Shown: one piece after another, positions 39,809 to 51,411 of the stretch
How positions within the stretch are numbered: the stretch's first letter is position 1
How the letters are laid out: every line of letters begins with the position of its first letter
Source of the DNA: Roridomyces roridus
Taxonomy: Eukaryota; Basidiomycota; Agaricomycetes; Agaricales; Mycenaceae
DNA length: 64,000 bases
Direction of reading: 5' to 3'
NCBI GenBank assembly: GCA_029378245.1
Contig: JARKIF010000009.1
Coordinates: 2,377,335 to 2,441,334, forward strand
Notes under the pieces: generated by a model
What the model saw: only the letters and a program-made list of their open reading frames with translations
Told to the model about the DNA's origin: nothing
Database searches by the model: none
Made by a program: the position numbers and the translations under genes

Positions 39809-40446
39809 ATACACTATGATGCGCCCGTGGATAGCGATCGTGAATGATGACCGACTATGCGCCTTCCCGCTGTTTGAAGGACGGTGCTGTTGGTGTACGC
39901 CTCATGACTCCACCGTCTACATCCCACAACCATTATTTCTGTTCATCGGCGTCATCTTCAACTCTATCGGTGCCGTTACTATGCGCTGGAGCTCTTAGAC
40001 GCCTGGCGTCTACGTGGTGCGAAAAACGTCGGGTCATCAACAACTGGGTAGGATTACGGTACGACTTTGTTCGGGAAATCAAGTATTCCCCTTACTTCTA
40101 GTCGCTCAGACATACTAATCGCCGACCGCACAAGCTGCTGTAATCCCATTATAGCGCGCGCTGTTTGGCGCTTCACCACCACCATGAACATGAACGGGAG
40201 ATTCTGCCTCAGCTGGCAACGAATGTGAGCTTTTGAGCGGATGAATCTCAGGAACGTGTCGTCATTGCTGCTTTTTCAGTGTCCAACTTGCATTCCAGGA
40301 GTATCAATCGGAAAAATTTCCAAGGAGATGTAATTTATTGCGTTGCATGTGCTGCGTACTCATTGATTCATGTTTGAGAAACAAGCTCACGGCCTCACAG
40401 AGCAGTATAAAATGCCATTTCAGTACTACTCAACTGGACAAACGCC
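39809..40446. other. Intergenic region, no gene seen
   Basis: About 640 bp between the thioredoxin-like and acetyltransferase genes. Short frames here (for example one beginning MRPWIAIVND) have no conserved partner that I recognise and no splice support. Confidence 0.45.
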
Positions 40447-41574
40447 ATGGATCCCTCCGATGTCGCTCCCAGTGAAGAGATTCTCGTCCTCCAGCATGTC
40501 TCGCCCGAGGACTTTCTCGCTGTCGCCTACCCGACACTGCGAGAGGATGAAAACACCGCCAACATAGTCCTTGCGCATGCGTTGGCACGGGCATCGACGG
40601 ACTTTGTCCTGACAGACTGCCGATTTGCCATGGATATTCACCACGAGCTTCCTTCATCCACTATACCTGCGCCCGGAGCATTCGTTCTGGCTCACTGTGT
40701 TGACCCGCCCCTCCAATTCCGCCCCTATTCTCGACATGGTGTTGTCTTGCCTTGATTCACCTCTCGGGAATTACCCCATATTCCTGTGGGCCCGAAATGG
40801 TTGCCTAGCGCAGGACACGTTCCAACATCGGATTCACAAACTCGCGCTCTGCTTGCGCACCTGTGTCGCCCCAGAGCGCGTGTTCTCCGTCTTTGGCCCC
40901 GCAAACCCGACAAACACGTTCGCCAAAATTTGGTCAACTCTGACAGGCTTTAAAATTGCCCCCGAGCCTCTTTATACGGCTTTCTTCGCCTCTTGCAATC
41001 TTAAGAGGCTGAAGCTCAAGTCTGCGGCTAGTCCAGACCAGGCGCGGAAAGCAAGCATATCTGATTTGGACGGCGCCGCGGTGTTGTGTGAAGAATTCTT
41101 CAACAGCTCGGTGCGGCATCCAACGCTCTTTGCACCGATCCAAACTAACGCCCATGACATAGCCATATCGGCTGGACAGCAACCGTGCCAGAGAATACAC
41201 ACAGTCTCTCATTCAAAAAGGGCAATTGTGGCTGATCGAGAAGGACGGAGAAATTGCGAGTATTTGCGCCGTCACTCGTTCCTCGCTGCGCGTGTCGGCG
41301 ATCACGATGGTTTACACGACGCGCAAGCACAGGTGCCTCGGGCTCGCTCGGTATCTCGTTCAGGAGGTTACTCGCAGGTACGCGCCCGATCATTGCACCC
41401 GGGTCTCTTCTGAGGTCGAATCTTGCCAGTTTATTTCGGTGCGGTAAAGAAAGCGTCGTGCTGTACGTCGGTGTTGACAACAACGCCCAACGCGTCTACG
41501 AGCGCGTGGGATTCGAACAAGGTGTGCTTTGGGAGGAAATAGGGTTCATTGGCACGCATGCAGGGCATTGGTAA
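40447..41574 (+). CDS. GNAT-type N-acetyltransferase
   Basis: The N-terminal half (VLQHVSPEDFLAVAYPTLRE, FWLTVLTRPS, VLSCLDSPLGNYPIFLWA, PERVFSVFGP) belongs to a basidiomycete-type extension. The C-terminal half is a GNAT fold: QLWLIEKDGEIASICAVTRS, SAITMVYTTRKHRCLGLARY (acetyl-CoA loop region) and VVLYVGVDNNAQRVYERVGF. Introns at 41110-41161 and near 41376-41428 restore the frame. Between about 40590 and 40690 the frame shifts by one base; an indel near 40684 is the simplest reading because GT donors there are weak. Substrate is unknown. Confidence 0.78.
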
Positions 41575-41615
41575 TTCCTAGTTAGATCCATAGAGTTTAC
41601 AGTACAGCACCACCA

Positions 41616-42201
41616 CTAATCCCCGACATTCCTAATAAAATCGTGCTTGCCTCCGGTCTTTTCAGTAACCAAGATCTCACCGATTTCCATTTCCTTGCCC
41701 GCAACAGCTTTGAGCATATCCCAAACCGTTAATAACCCAACAGAAACAGCTGTCAGTGCTTCCATCTCGACACCAGTTTTACCTTCACAAGCCACTGTCG
41801 CGCGGCATACAATACTGTAACGCCGTGCGCCGGAACCAGAAGATACTTCTGGGACAGTGCGACTGATATATTGGACAGGGCGAGGGGATGGCACAGAGGT
41901 ATCAGATTTGAAGTCTGTTTAGGCGCCAGTGATGGCGGCAAGATGCGCCACAGTTAATGCATCGCCTTTCCGCCGAGCTTTAGCTGCAGCTGTCTGCTCT
42001 GAGACAGGGTAGGTCGATGTGACTAGCTGATACGCGATCTCTGGTATGTAGATCCGTCCAGACGCAGTAGCTGTGCGTTTAGTGGGCACCTTGTCGCCTA
42101 CGTCGACCATTGTAGCACGGCCCTGATCCATCAAGGTGGGACAGCCGAGGGGGCGCGCTAGAGTAATATCGGCGGGACACGGTGTTGAACGTGGGTTTCA
42201 T
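41616..42201 (-). CDS. Molybdopterin biosynthesis MoaC (MOCS1B) domain
   Basis: The start at 42201 gives a mitochondrial-looking leader ([19 protein letters not shown]), then [81 protein letters not shown] and [13 protein letters not shown]. This is MoaC, which with MoaA turns GTP into cyclic pyranopterin monophosphate. The frame is broken by an extra base near 42120, an extra T at 41921 that creates a stop, and a missing C near 41851. It lies 65 nt after the MoaA stop on the same strand. A GT...AG pair could fuse the two. Confidence 0.82.
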
Positions 42202-42265
42202 GTTGTAGAATCGGGCTATTCGTATATGAGCTGCGAGTCGGCGTGGACAAGATGCATTTTACAAC

Positions 42266-43676
42266 TCAACCGCCAATTTTGATCATGGGCCTGTTCGCTA
42301 CAACATCGATCGCTTGCATGGCGGCATGCTTTTCTTGCTTCCCCTGGACGGCCTGCCCGATTATCTCGAGGAGTTGGGCATCGGTGGCTCCTTGGCGCAT
42401 TTGATCACGAAGAGACACCTCTTTGGCGTCAAATAAGCAAACCTGGGGATGCTTTTAGCATCTAAAAGTCGCGCGCGCGTTGTAAAAAGACCTTGATCTG
42501 CCCATCGGCTGTGATTCTCAACCGATTGCAGGTCGCACACTGGCAGTAATTCAGTTTTGGAATCATTCGATGAACAAAGTCTAACAAAGTGGTCCGACAT
42601 GCTGCTGATAAAACCAAAGTTCCCAGCGTGTCCCGGAATTTTCCAGGTCCGAGCGGTGTCATTGAGTTCGTCGGGAGCTCTGATGATGTCGGGGTAGTGG
42701 TCGGTGATGAGTTGCAGCAGCTCAGCCGATGGGACCATCTTTTTCACAGTCCCATCTATTGCCTGGGTTGAATTAGCTCTGAAAACGTCGAGGTAAAAAA
42801 CGCAAAACCGAGAAACGGCATAAACTCGATGAACCTGGCAAAGATTGGCCTGTCTTTGGTCATCTTGACAAAGTCGAGCACCTCCGAGTCGTTGAGGCCT
42901 TTCACGACGACCACATTCAGCTTGATGTACGGCAAGAGCTCCAGTGCAACATCGAGAGTTCGAAGAACGGCAGCAAGTCCCCTTCGCCGTGTCATGAGCT
43001 CAAAGCGGAATTCGTCCAAGGTGTCTAGGCTGAGGTTGAGGTGCGATAATCCGTTTTGTACGAGTTCTGGTAGACGTCGGTGGAGAGCGATACCATTGCT
43101 GGTCATTGCGAATGGACTGTAGGCCGTATGGACGGAGGTCATTGAGACCCGCTATTTGTAGATGAGTCATCGACATGCTTGCGGTGAAGAAAGTCACCAA
43201 TTATCTCGGAAATTCCTTTGCGAATTGTTGGCTCTCCTCCTGTCAGCCGGATTTTCTTGACCCCACTGCGTACAAATAGGGAGGCCAGGCGGAGGATCTC
43301 ATCGTTGGTGAGAATACTATCATTTGGCGATAGTTCTATCCCTTCACTCGGCATGCAGTAGAAGCCTGCTTATTCATGAGAGCCTTTCTCTAGCAGAGAT
43401 ATTTCTTGCGTTACATCGTAGATTGCACCGTTCTGTGAGCGAAATTCTGAGATAGTCATGCCGGCGATGGAAGGTGTCGACCAGAGCAGGCGAGAAAGGC
43501 GATAGATGGTCTATTTGGGCTATGTTCTCCTGTTGAATGGTCGTTTGGACTCCACGAATCGTACGAGTAGAGACACCCACTTGGGCACGTAGTTTTTGGG
43601 TGGTTAGCGGGCGGACGAGGGCCCTCCAACGTGTCGGAGCGCGAGAGAGCATGGTGGTCCGAGTCAAGGCTGCCAC
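42266..43676 (-). CDS. Molybdopterin biosynthesis MoaA, radical-SAM GTP 3',8-cyclase
   Basis: The N-terminus looks like a mitochondrial presequence ([20 protein letters not shown]). The radical-SAM cluster motif C-x3-C-x2-C is formed by splicing ([17 protein letters not shown]). Further motifs are [54 protein letters not shown] and [10 protein letters not shown]. The second Fe-S site is [16 protein letters not shown], and the end MIKIGG carries the C-terminal Gly-Gly. It works with MoaC in the mitochondrial matrix on the first Moco step. One extra base near 43110 breaks the frame before MTSNG. It is divergent from the proteasome gene (117 bp). Confidence 0.88.
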
Positions 43677-43793
43677 TCCGCGGTCGGTGTTCCGAAAAAG
43701 GCAGTCCTCACGTGCAGCCGACGCGTCTCCCTTGACCTCTTGCCGCGCGTCTGTCTACCTCCAAGCCCACACCAGAAATCTTTGTTGCCCAGC

Positions 43794-44609
43794 ATGGTCA
43801 GTGCAGAGCAGCAATTACTTCGGCCCCATCTCACTCTGCCCAGTCAATTATGGACCAGAACGGTGGCTCCGTCATAGCCATGGTAGGAAAGGATTGTGTG
43901 GCTATCGCCTCGGATTTGCGTCTTGGAAACCAAGCGCTCGGTGTCTCCTCCAACTTCCAGAAGGTAATTACGCTCAACGGCCTCCCCTTCAAGTCTGAAC
44001 TGGCACCAGATATTCCCTGTAACAGACCGCATCTATCTGGGTTTACCAGGACTGGCGACGGATGTGACGACTTTGCACGCTTCTCTCTTCTCTTCCCTAA
44101 TCTCGACTCAACTCCGCGCAGAAAAGAACGATTCCGATTCCGCGTCAACATGTACACCATCAAGGAGGAACGAGAGATTGAGCCCGAAACCTTTGCGCAC
44201 CTTGTGTCCTCCACCCTGTACGAGCATCGTTTCGGGCCATACTTTTGCGAGCCTGTCATGGCTGGTCTTTCCAAGACACCCTCTGGCGGATATAAGCCAT
44301 TCATCGCCGCAACGGACCTCATCGGCTGTCTGAATTTCGCCAAGGACTTTGTCGTCGCTGGCACCGCGAGCGAGAAGCTGTTTGGTGTTGCTGAAGGGCT
44401 CTGGGAGCCTGATTTGGAGCCGGAGGATTTGTTCGAGACGATATCACAGACGCTCATGAATGCCGTCGATCGTGATGCATACTCGGGCTGGGGATGTGTT
44501 GTGCATGTCCTGTGAGTATTCTGCTCTTTCCTCGGTGAATATTGTCTCAATATATTGCAGCACCAAGGACAAGGTGATTACGCGTACGTTGAAGGGTAGA
44601 ATGGACTAG
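43794..44609 (+). CDS. PUP3: 20S proteasome subunit beta-3
   Basis: The protein reads (M)SIMDQNGGSVIAMVGKDCVA, NFQKIFPVTDRIYLGLPGLATDV, RFRFRVNMYTIKEEREIEP, YEHRFGPYFCEPVMAGL, DLIGCLNFAKDFVVAGTASE and LWEPDLEPEDLFETISQTLM, ending TRTLKGRMD. This is beta-3, a structural, non-proteolytic ring subunit. The conserved N-terminus MSIMD is obtained only if the ATG at 43794 is an exon of its own, followed by a 47-nt intron (43797-43843). The intron at 44079-44121 lacks a GT donor; GC is the likely donor, and one extra A in the run at 44122-44125 must be discounted. Met at 43850 is an alternative start. Confidence 0.9.
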
Positions 44610-44724
44610 AGTTGCTATTCCTTTTGTGCAGTATAGTCGTAAAGCCGTCAAGTCGTTTCGTCCGATCAATGATGTAGTCACCCCACATTCCTCTTCTTGA
44701 ACTTCTACCACGACATCCTCTCTC

Positions 44725-45816
44725 ATGATTCCACTCGTGCGGCCAGCTGCAGCGCGGTCCCTGGCCCCGGCGTCGTCTCGCAGGTCGCTTTCCGTAATTC
44801 AGGTAGACTAGCTGGCCGTGAATCAACCACCGTTGAACACCGTTGTCTCAGTCGCTCTTGCACGGGTCTCCTGAGGCCAGAGAACACGAGACTCTGCAGC
44901 ACTCAAGACTAGTGGGTCGCGGCAAGTACGTGCACGGCTTTGACAGTACGTGCCCTCCCGATTAGTGCAAGTATTCGGACCTTGAGTGTTCGCTCGCATA
45001 GTCCACCGCGTCAAACCGGACAAGACCGAGGAATACAAGGCGGCGGCGTGCGACCTGTTCTCTTCTTTGTCTGGCTCTGTAATCTGAGGCTTATTTCCAG
45101 CGAAAAGTACTACTTGGGTGTCAAGAACGATCCAGCATTGGGGACTAAATTGACGGGGAACTGGGAAGTTGTTGTCGGCGAACAAGACACCTTCATTCAC
45201 ATTCTCGAGTTTGACGGGTATGAGAAGATACGGGACCTCCATGTGACGTCTAGGGTCGGTTGTATATTCCTTGTCCGTGCCTTTGCTCAACTTGTTGCTG
45301 GACAGCATACTGCGGCGTACAAGGAGATGGCCCCGTTTTTGAACTCGCGTTCATCCCAGCTGAGCTCAAGAGTTTGCGTTCTTGCCCACTGCGCCGCCAC
45401 ATGCGGAGGGAGGTATCTTTGAGCTCCGGTCGTATCAGCTCAAGCCAGGGACTCTCTTGGAGTGGGAAAATACATGGTCGGAGAGCTCTTTCTACCGCTA
45501 CTTCTCATTAACTGTCGACTATTAGGCGCAAGGGAATCGAGGCACGTCGCAAGTTTGTTGCGCCCGTGGGAGCGTGGTTCTCGCAAGTCGGGCGACTGCA
45601 TCAGGTGCACCATCTTTGGCAGTACCCGAGCCTTGAGGTGCGGAAGGAGTTACGAGAGCAGGCATGGCAGATCGACGGATGGGCGGAAACGGTCTCAAAG
45701 GTGAGATATTTCGTCTGTGGTTTGGTGATTTATACTTACAAGTGCAGACCTCGCAATTAACCAAGTTCATGGATGCGTTTGTGTTAAGGCCACTACCGTT
45801 CAGTCCCTTGCAGTAG
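44725..45816 (+). CDS. NIPSNAP family mitochondrial protein
   Basis: The leader MIPLVRPAAARSLAPASSRR is a mitochondrial presequence. Later exons give LVGRGKYVHGFD, HRVKPDKTEEYKAA, NDPALGTKLTGNWEVVVGEQ, TFIHILEFDGY, MAPFLNSRSSQL, EGGIFELRSYQLKPGTLLEW, APVGAWFSQVGRLHQVHHLW and QAWQIDGWAETVSK, ending PLPFSPLQ. This is NIPSNAP, a matrix protein of the ferredoxin-like fold that acts as an eat-me signal for mitophagy in animals; the fungal role is unknown. The intron before EKYYLGV appears to be only about 32 nt. One extra T near 45366 breaks the frame after SQL. Confidence 0.87.
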
Positions 45817-45999
45817 TACATGCGCAGATGTACAATACCTACAATCAAGAGAACATACGTATATGAGAAAATCTCCCTTGCAGTAGTAGCGCTACATGCG
45901 CAGACTACAATTCTTATGTTTGTCCGATATTTCCGGCTGACGTCAATTACCATTTGGTACTCATTGCTTTTCTTCATTTCCCTCTTCTCTCCGTCCCTC

Positions 46000-48900
46000 A
46001 TGGACTACTACTCGGACGCATCTGAAGAGGAGTCCGTCCCGCGAGACGTCCAGCAGAATTCGCGGAAACGGAGCAGCCGGGGTTTGTGGTCTGAAGCCTT
46101 TACCATAATTAGCCCTCTGAAATCACATCGCCGCAGCGTGCGATTCGTGCAGGTAGGTGGGTAGGCAGCCTTCCACGGCATTGTCGCGCTCAAGAACGCT
46201 CCAGAAAGACCGAAGTCAAAGTGCGAGCGTGTGGGAGACGACAACTGTAAAGGCTGCGTGCTTGCTGGGACCGTTTGCACATTTCTCGGTGCGTCGCAGT
46301 TTTCGGCGCGTATATCTTTCATTCAAGTTTTTGACTTTCAGGTCCGAGCTACAAACGCGGTCCGCCCAAAGGCTATATTCATGCGATAGAGTCTCGATGG
46401 CACCAGGTCGAGTCATTGCTTGGTGCTCTCCTCCAATGTCCCGACTCGCGCGTGCAGAGCGTCGTTGCAGACGCAAGTTTTCCTCGACCGTTCTCACACC
46501 GTGCTCACGGAACCTGCTTAGTTGAGGACCGATGACCTTGCCCGAGAAATTTTAGCTAGAGTCGACGGGGGCCCATATGTATGTCACGGTGTCTCATTCT
46601 CTCCCTTTTTCTCATCTTGATAGGGTCCGTCGGGCCGCCTCGATCAACCCGGCGGAGCGACCAAGGAGGATTTCTTTGCTTCCATTCTGCGGAGCAATGG
46701 CCAGTCTACCGGCGGCAATGACAATTCGAGATCACGAAGGCAGTCTCGCGTCTCGCGCGAAAAGGTTTCTTCTTCCGTGCAAGACCGAGGACTGTCCGTT
46801 GTCCCGACGAGGGAGTGGCAAGACAATCTTTCAAACCGGTTGGCCTCCTCCTCGTCGTCGGCGTCGGGATCGCGGAACAACTCGTTTGATCTTACTGGTG
46901 TCCCATTGAATCAAAGAAGGCGGTTGAATGGTGCTGCGAACGATGTCCCCACTCCTCCTGATTGGAAAGACATGTACACGTTGGATAATTCCGGTCCAGA
47001 ACCGGCAGACCCCTCGGATGAAACCGCGGAGAGAATGGGAGCGCTGTCGCTGGATGAGAACCAGGAAGTGCGATTCCACGGACACACTAGTGGGTTACAT
47101 CTCTTGGGACGCAATATCCGCACGGATGGCCGCAAGGAGGGAGGGATCTGGTACGTGCATTTTTACGACGCTTCACAGACGTTTAATTTTCAACAGGAAT
47201 CTCCCCATGGCTCGAGTCTGGCCGCCTATCCGTGATCAGACCCAACTCATCCAAGAAGAGGACATGGAAATCGAGCTCCCTCCAGTCCATGTTCAAGAAC
47301 ATCTTCTCCAGCTCTACTTTGCTCATATCCACCCCGTATTTCCTGTGATACACAAGACGCGTTTTTTGACGGAATACAAGAGCAGGTATGTGTCGTCTGT
47401 TACTTTTACCTTCTCTATTCACCGTGTTTCAGAAACACCAGGTTTGCCTTCTTTTTCAAATTACTTTACCGTTGTATTGAGGACGCCAGCACCCCCGTCA
47501 GCAGTCCTCGGGGCTCCTCCCGCTCTTCTTCACTCAAGCCCGAACCCTGCACAAAAGTTCTCCTCTTTGCTTCTTTTAGCCATGTTTTCGATCTCTGCAC
47601 GGTTCTCGGATCAAGACACACCTTTACCGCCGAGAGGTAACATGTGGGAGGCTGGAGGCAAATATCTCAACCTTGCAAAACAGGTTCTGGGTGAGCTGAA
47701 CAATCTCCTATGAAACCACCTCTCAACTCTGCCCATAGCTAAAGTTCTGCACCGCTCTCGGCCCTCTACTTGCCAGACCCTTTTACTGCTTGGATATCGC
47801 GAGTTTGGCATCGGCAGCATGGAGCAGGGCTGGATATACATCGGTGCGCTTCTCTTTCTGTCTTGAATCAGGATGATACTAATTTTGGTGTCAGGAATGG
47901 CTATCCGGATGGTCAGTTCCGAAGCTGAGTGGCTCGCCCGACTCATTTCTCTCTAGGCCATTGATCTCGGCTTGAATTGCAACTTGGTGGATTGGAAGGC
48001 GGGGGAGGACAACCATGCTTTATTCAATCGTGAGGACACGCAGACGAGGCGCCAGATCTGGTGGGCCTGTTTGGTCGCTGACAGGTCCGCATCCACAAAT
48101 CATTTGCACTCCGTGCTGATATCGTTACAGGTATGGGTCTATGTATATGGGACGACCTGTAGCTATCCGAGAAGAAGATTTTGATACGCCACTGCCGGAG
48201 GTCAGACTGGGCTTTCCACCCCTCCTTCACAGATTTCTCATGTCTCTAGGAGGAGGAAGAGCCATCAACGCGGGACTCGACAACGATGGGATCGTTCCGT
48301 GCCTCTGGAAACTTGGGTTTGTACAGCAGCTTTGATTTTTCTCTCGGTATTTGCTCATGAATTCACAGGCCTGATCTTGGGCGCGATTATCAGCAAGATT
48401 TATCCCGTACGGCGGACTGCCATTGCTACTCGGCAAGCTGCTCTTGTACAGCTTGAGAGTCGGCTGGACCAGTGGTATCTAAGCCTTCCAGAGGCGCTCC
48501 GCTACGATACAGCAACGAGGCGGGGTTCACCATCTCCTCCCGTGATTCTTATGCATGTCCGTTATTGGGGCACCGTCCTTCTACTATTTCGCGCCTTGTA
48601 AGTTGAGAGTTATCCGGGGTCCATGTGATACTTATTTCCATACAGCATTCCCAACTGGAAAGGGTATGATCAATCGCCGTCGGCGTACAGCAACTCCTGA
48701 CTCGACTTATAGCCTCGATCCTCCTCCGCAAAATTCCACGCTCGAATTGAAAGCCTTCGATCTAGCCCAAGGTGCCGCCACTCACATAAGCGCTCTAGGT
48801 GCTCATCGAGTCATCGGATGTTTTCTGCTTCTCACAGTCTGATAGTGCAACTTTTCGCTCAAAACTATACTCTCAAACGTTGTTCGCCGTTCATGACTTC

Positions 48901-49711
48901 GTATCTGTTGAATGCTGGGTAGGTGATTCGGGATCTTGGCGACGGGACCACTGAACAATCGATCCAGAATCATGCACATAACAACTTGTTAGATCAGGTT
49001 TACGCTTCCATTCCTTCTATTCTTGTTGAATTGTTATTAGTGACTCTGCGACCGTCCAATCCGCAAGCATCGCTAGGTCCGTGTAACTTTGATATCGTAC
49101 TTACAACCGACTCAATATCGGCCCAGGCTTACAACAGTGCTTGGCCGCGCTTAAAGAGATGGAGGTGAGTTTCCGTTAAACGGTGCGTGTAATCTGTTTT
49201 ACTCTCTGCTTAGATCGTCTGGCCGAGCGCTGCGCGTGCCTGGGAGCTGTTGAACGGAGTCAAACTGGGGGTTCTAAACGCTGTTGCTCCGGTGCCGGCA
49301 CTCGCCTTGGATAGGCACAAGCGACACGCAGAAGACGCCTTTGGAAATGATCGGCCTGACTATCCTGCTTCACACGCTACGGCTCTTGTGGAGGAGAGAC
49401 AAATGGGGCAACCCATGGATGGTGTCCAGGACATGGCCAACAAGCTGATGGCACACATGCTCGGGCTCGATATACCAGGAGTGGAGCCTTCTACCTCGCT
49501 GTACACGGGCTGCGACTGGTGGGAACGACCGAGCGCTGATCTGAGTCAACCATTGTCGATACCGCAAACGTGGTCTCCTCAAGCGGCTCCGGGTGGGAGT
49601 GGATTGTATTCGCCGCTGAGCACGATGCCCCCGCCAAGTGGTTGGCACCCTGACTCGAGAGAAGCACCGCGGTACCACGATGGGTACCAGTATGATCATT
49701 TTGGGACATAG
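46000..49711 (+). CDS. Zn2Cys6 transcription factor (Rgt1/XlnR-like)
   Basis: The start MDYYSDASEEESVPRD leads to a zinc cluster assembled from three exons: ACDSC, RRPKSKCERV, NCKGCVLAGTVC, a C-x2-C-x6-C...C-x2-C pattern. Next comes GPSYKRGPPKGYIHAIESRW, the linker and dimer helix of Rgt1/XlnR-type regulators of sugar transport and plant cell-wall degradation. A fungal_trans middle domain follows (LLQLYFAHIHPVFPVIHKTR, RRQIWWACLVADR, YMGRPVAIREEDFD). One extra A in the run at 46205-46207 must be removed for the cysteine spacing. The intron at 46473-46521 is GC-AG (GCAAGT). Many exons; not all limits fixed. Confidence 0.85.
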
Positions 49712-50000
49712 CTTTGTTGTTGCAACATACATAGATCTTGTGTTTTAATTGTGTACAATATTGGTATCACTTTGTGGAACACTGTGGACTGCTTAAGGAG
49801 ATATGGGTCCATCAGAAAGGTCCGCATGGACGGACGTGAGAGAAAAGAGCCAAAGCGGATGTGTGTGCATTTGTAGGCGTGCTTGATAGGCGATACACAA
49901 TGAGTTATAACATCCAGTTTGTGTTAGTAGAAACTTGTATATCCCAGCGTCGTGGGTCTATCTCCTTTCGATCACTCTCCTTCGTTCTCCCCCACAACCC

Positions 50001-51255
50001 ATGGCCAGTCTCCAAAACATCCTCAACCCAGAGCGCAAAAGATCTGTCAAGTCTGTCTCTTTCACCCGACTTGTACATACTTGAGCAGGTCCTAATCCAT
50101 TGCTAGACTTTTGGTCATCCCTCCCGCGGCTACATGGGACCCACCGCCACAGCCCAGCCCAGGGTCTTCATCGGAGGACGAAATAGACGACTACAACCTC
50201 CATATCTCGCATCCCGATTGCCCAGACTCGCTCGCATGTCTGCCTGATACCGATGGCAGACCTCAGCACACACTTCCCGTCATTTTACGTTGTGCAATTC
50301 TCGGAGCCCCCCGTAAACGGCTCACTATACGAGAAATATACGCTGCGATGGAGGAGAAGTATGCCTACTACAGGTCAGCTGGGCAGACGTGGAAGGTGCT
50401 TTCCTCTCTCTCTCTTTCATCGTGTGGGCATTTATTTATTTTATTTCTGTGATCAGCAATCTGTACGGCATCACCTTTCTTTGAATCGACTTTTCGAAAG
50501 ACAACCGCGACCGGCCACTGATCCTGGCTTTGGTTCCTACTGGACCGTCAATTTGGCTGCGCCACCTGGGACGAAGAGGCCCCGGAAACGAGGAAGGCCG
50601 AACAAAGACTGGCCAATCGGCAAAGAAGGATGCATCTGCCCCGGCCCCGGCCCCCGTTCTTGTCGAGGAGCCGGCATCGGTCACAGCGTTGAAACCGCGA
50701 CTGGGTCGTCCACGGAAGGACGACTCGGCTATGCCCTGTCGACGATGATGACGAAGACGCGGATATGCACATGTACGAGGAGCGCGAGGACGTCGATGAC
50801 CGTCGAAGGTTCTGACGCCGAGGACGACTGCGAGAGTGAGGAGAAGGCTCAAGTTCTTCATCCATTCGAGCGGCCGGCGCTCCCTGCCCAGCCTAACGCC
50901 GTATGATTCCTCTGGTGGCTACCACGTTTCTCCTGAACCCCACCCACAAAGCATGGATACGGACGACATTGTCGAGCGGCTGCAGATGGAGATGGCTGGT
51001 CTCCGGCGCCAATCGGCAGAAGCTCATTCGACATCTTTACATTTAACCGACCAACTTGCACGATCGCGAGCAGAAACATCCAATGCTCAGGCTGCGTTAG
51101 CGGCATTAGAGATCAAGTTGCGAGACGAAACAAATAAACGCAGGCAGGCTGAAAGAGCAGCGGAAGAGGCAATCCAGTTGCGTTTAGCAGCCGAGGAGGC
51201 GCTCAATTCGTATCGTTACCATTCCGACCCAGCTCGAAATCCTCCTCGAGCTTGA
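50001..51255 (+). CDS. Forkhead-box transcription factor
   Basis: It starts MASLQNILNPERKRSVK. The forkhead domain reads TLPVILRCAILGAPRKRLTI, REIYAAMEEKYAYYRSAGQT, WK|QSVRHHLSLNRLFERQ (recognition helix, intron after WK) and DPGFGSYWTVNL. AT-hook-like basic patches (RPRKRGRPNK, RLGRPRKD), an acidic segment and a C-terminal coiled coil (ETSNAQAALAALEIKLRDE) follow. Four single-base excesses (about 50613, 50737, 50811 and 50844) are needed to keep the linker open. The recognition helix has Q and H where many FOX proteins have N and N, which could change DNA preference. Target genes are unknown. Confidence 0.83.
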
Positions 51256-51411
51256 CCACCTCTCCTTTGAATGTATTATTATTACTTGAACCTACACCAT
51301 TCACGATAGCACAGTGTAGCAATTATGTGTAGCCTATCTTTGGCGGTAACCCAAATCCAGAACGATTGGCAGCGTGGGACATTTCCATATCTGTCTTCCC
51401 TCAAAAATTTC

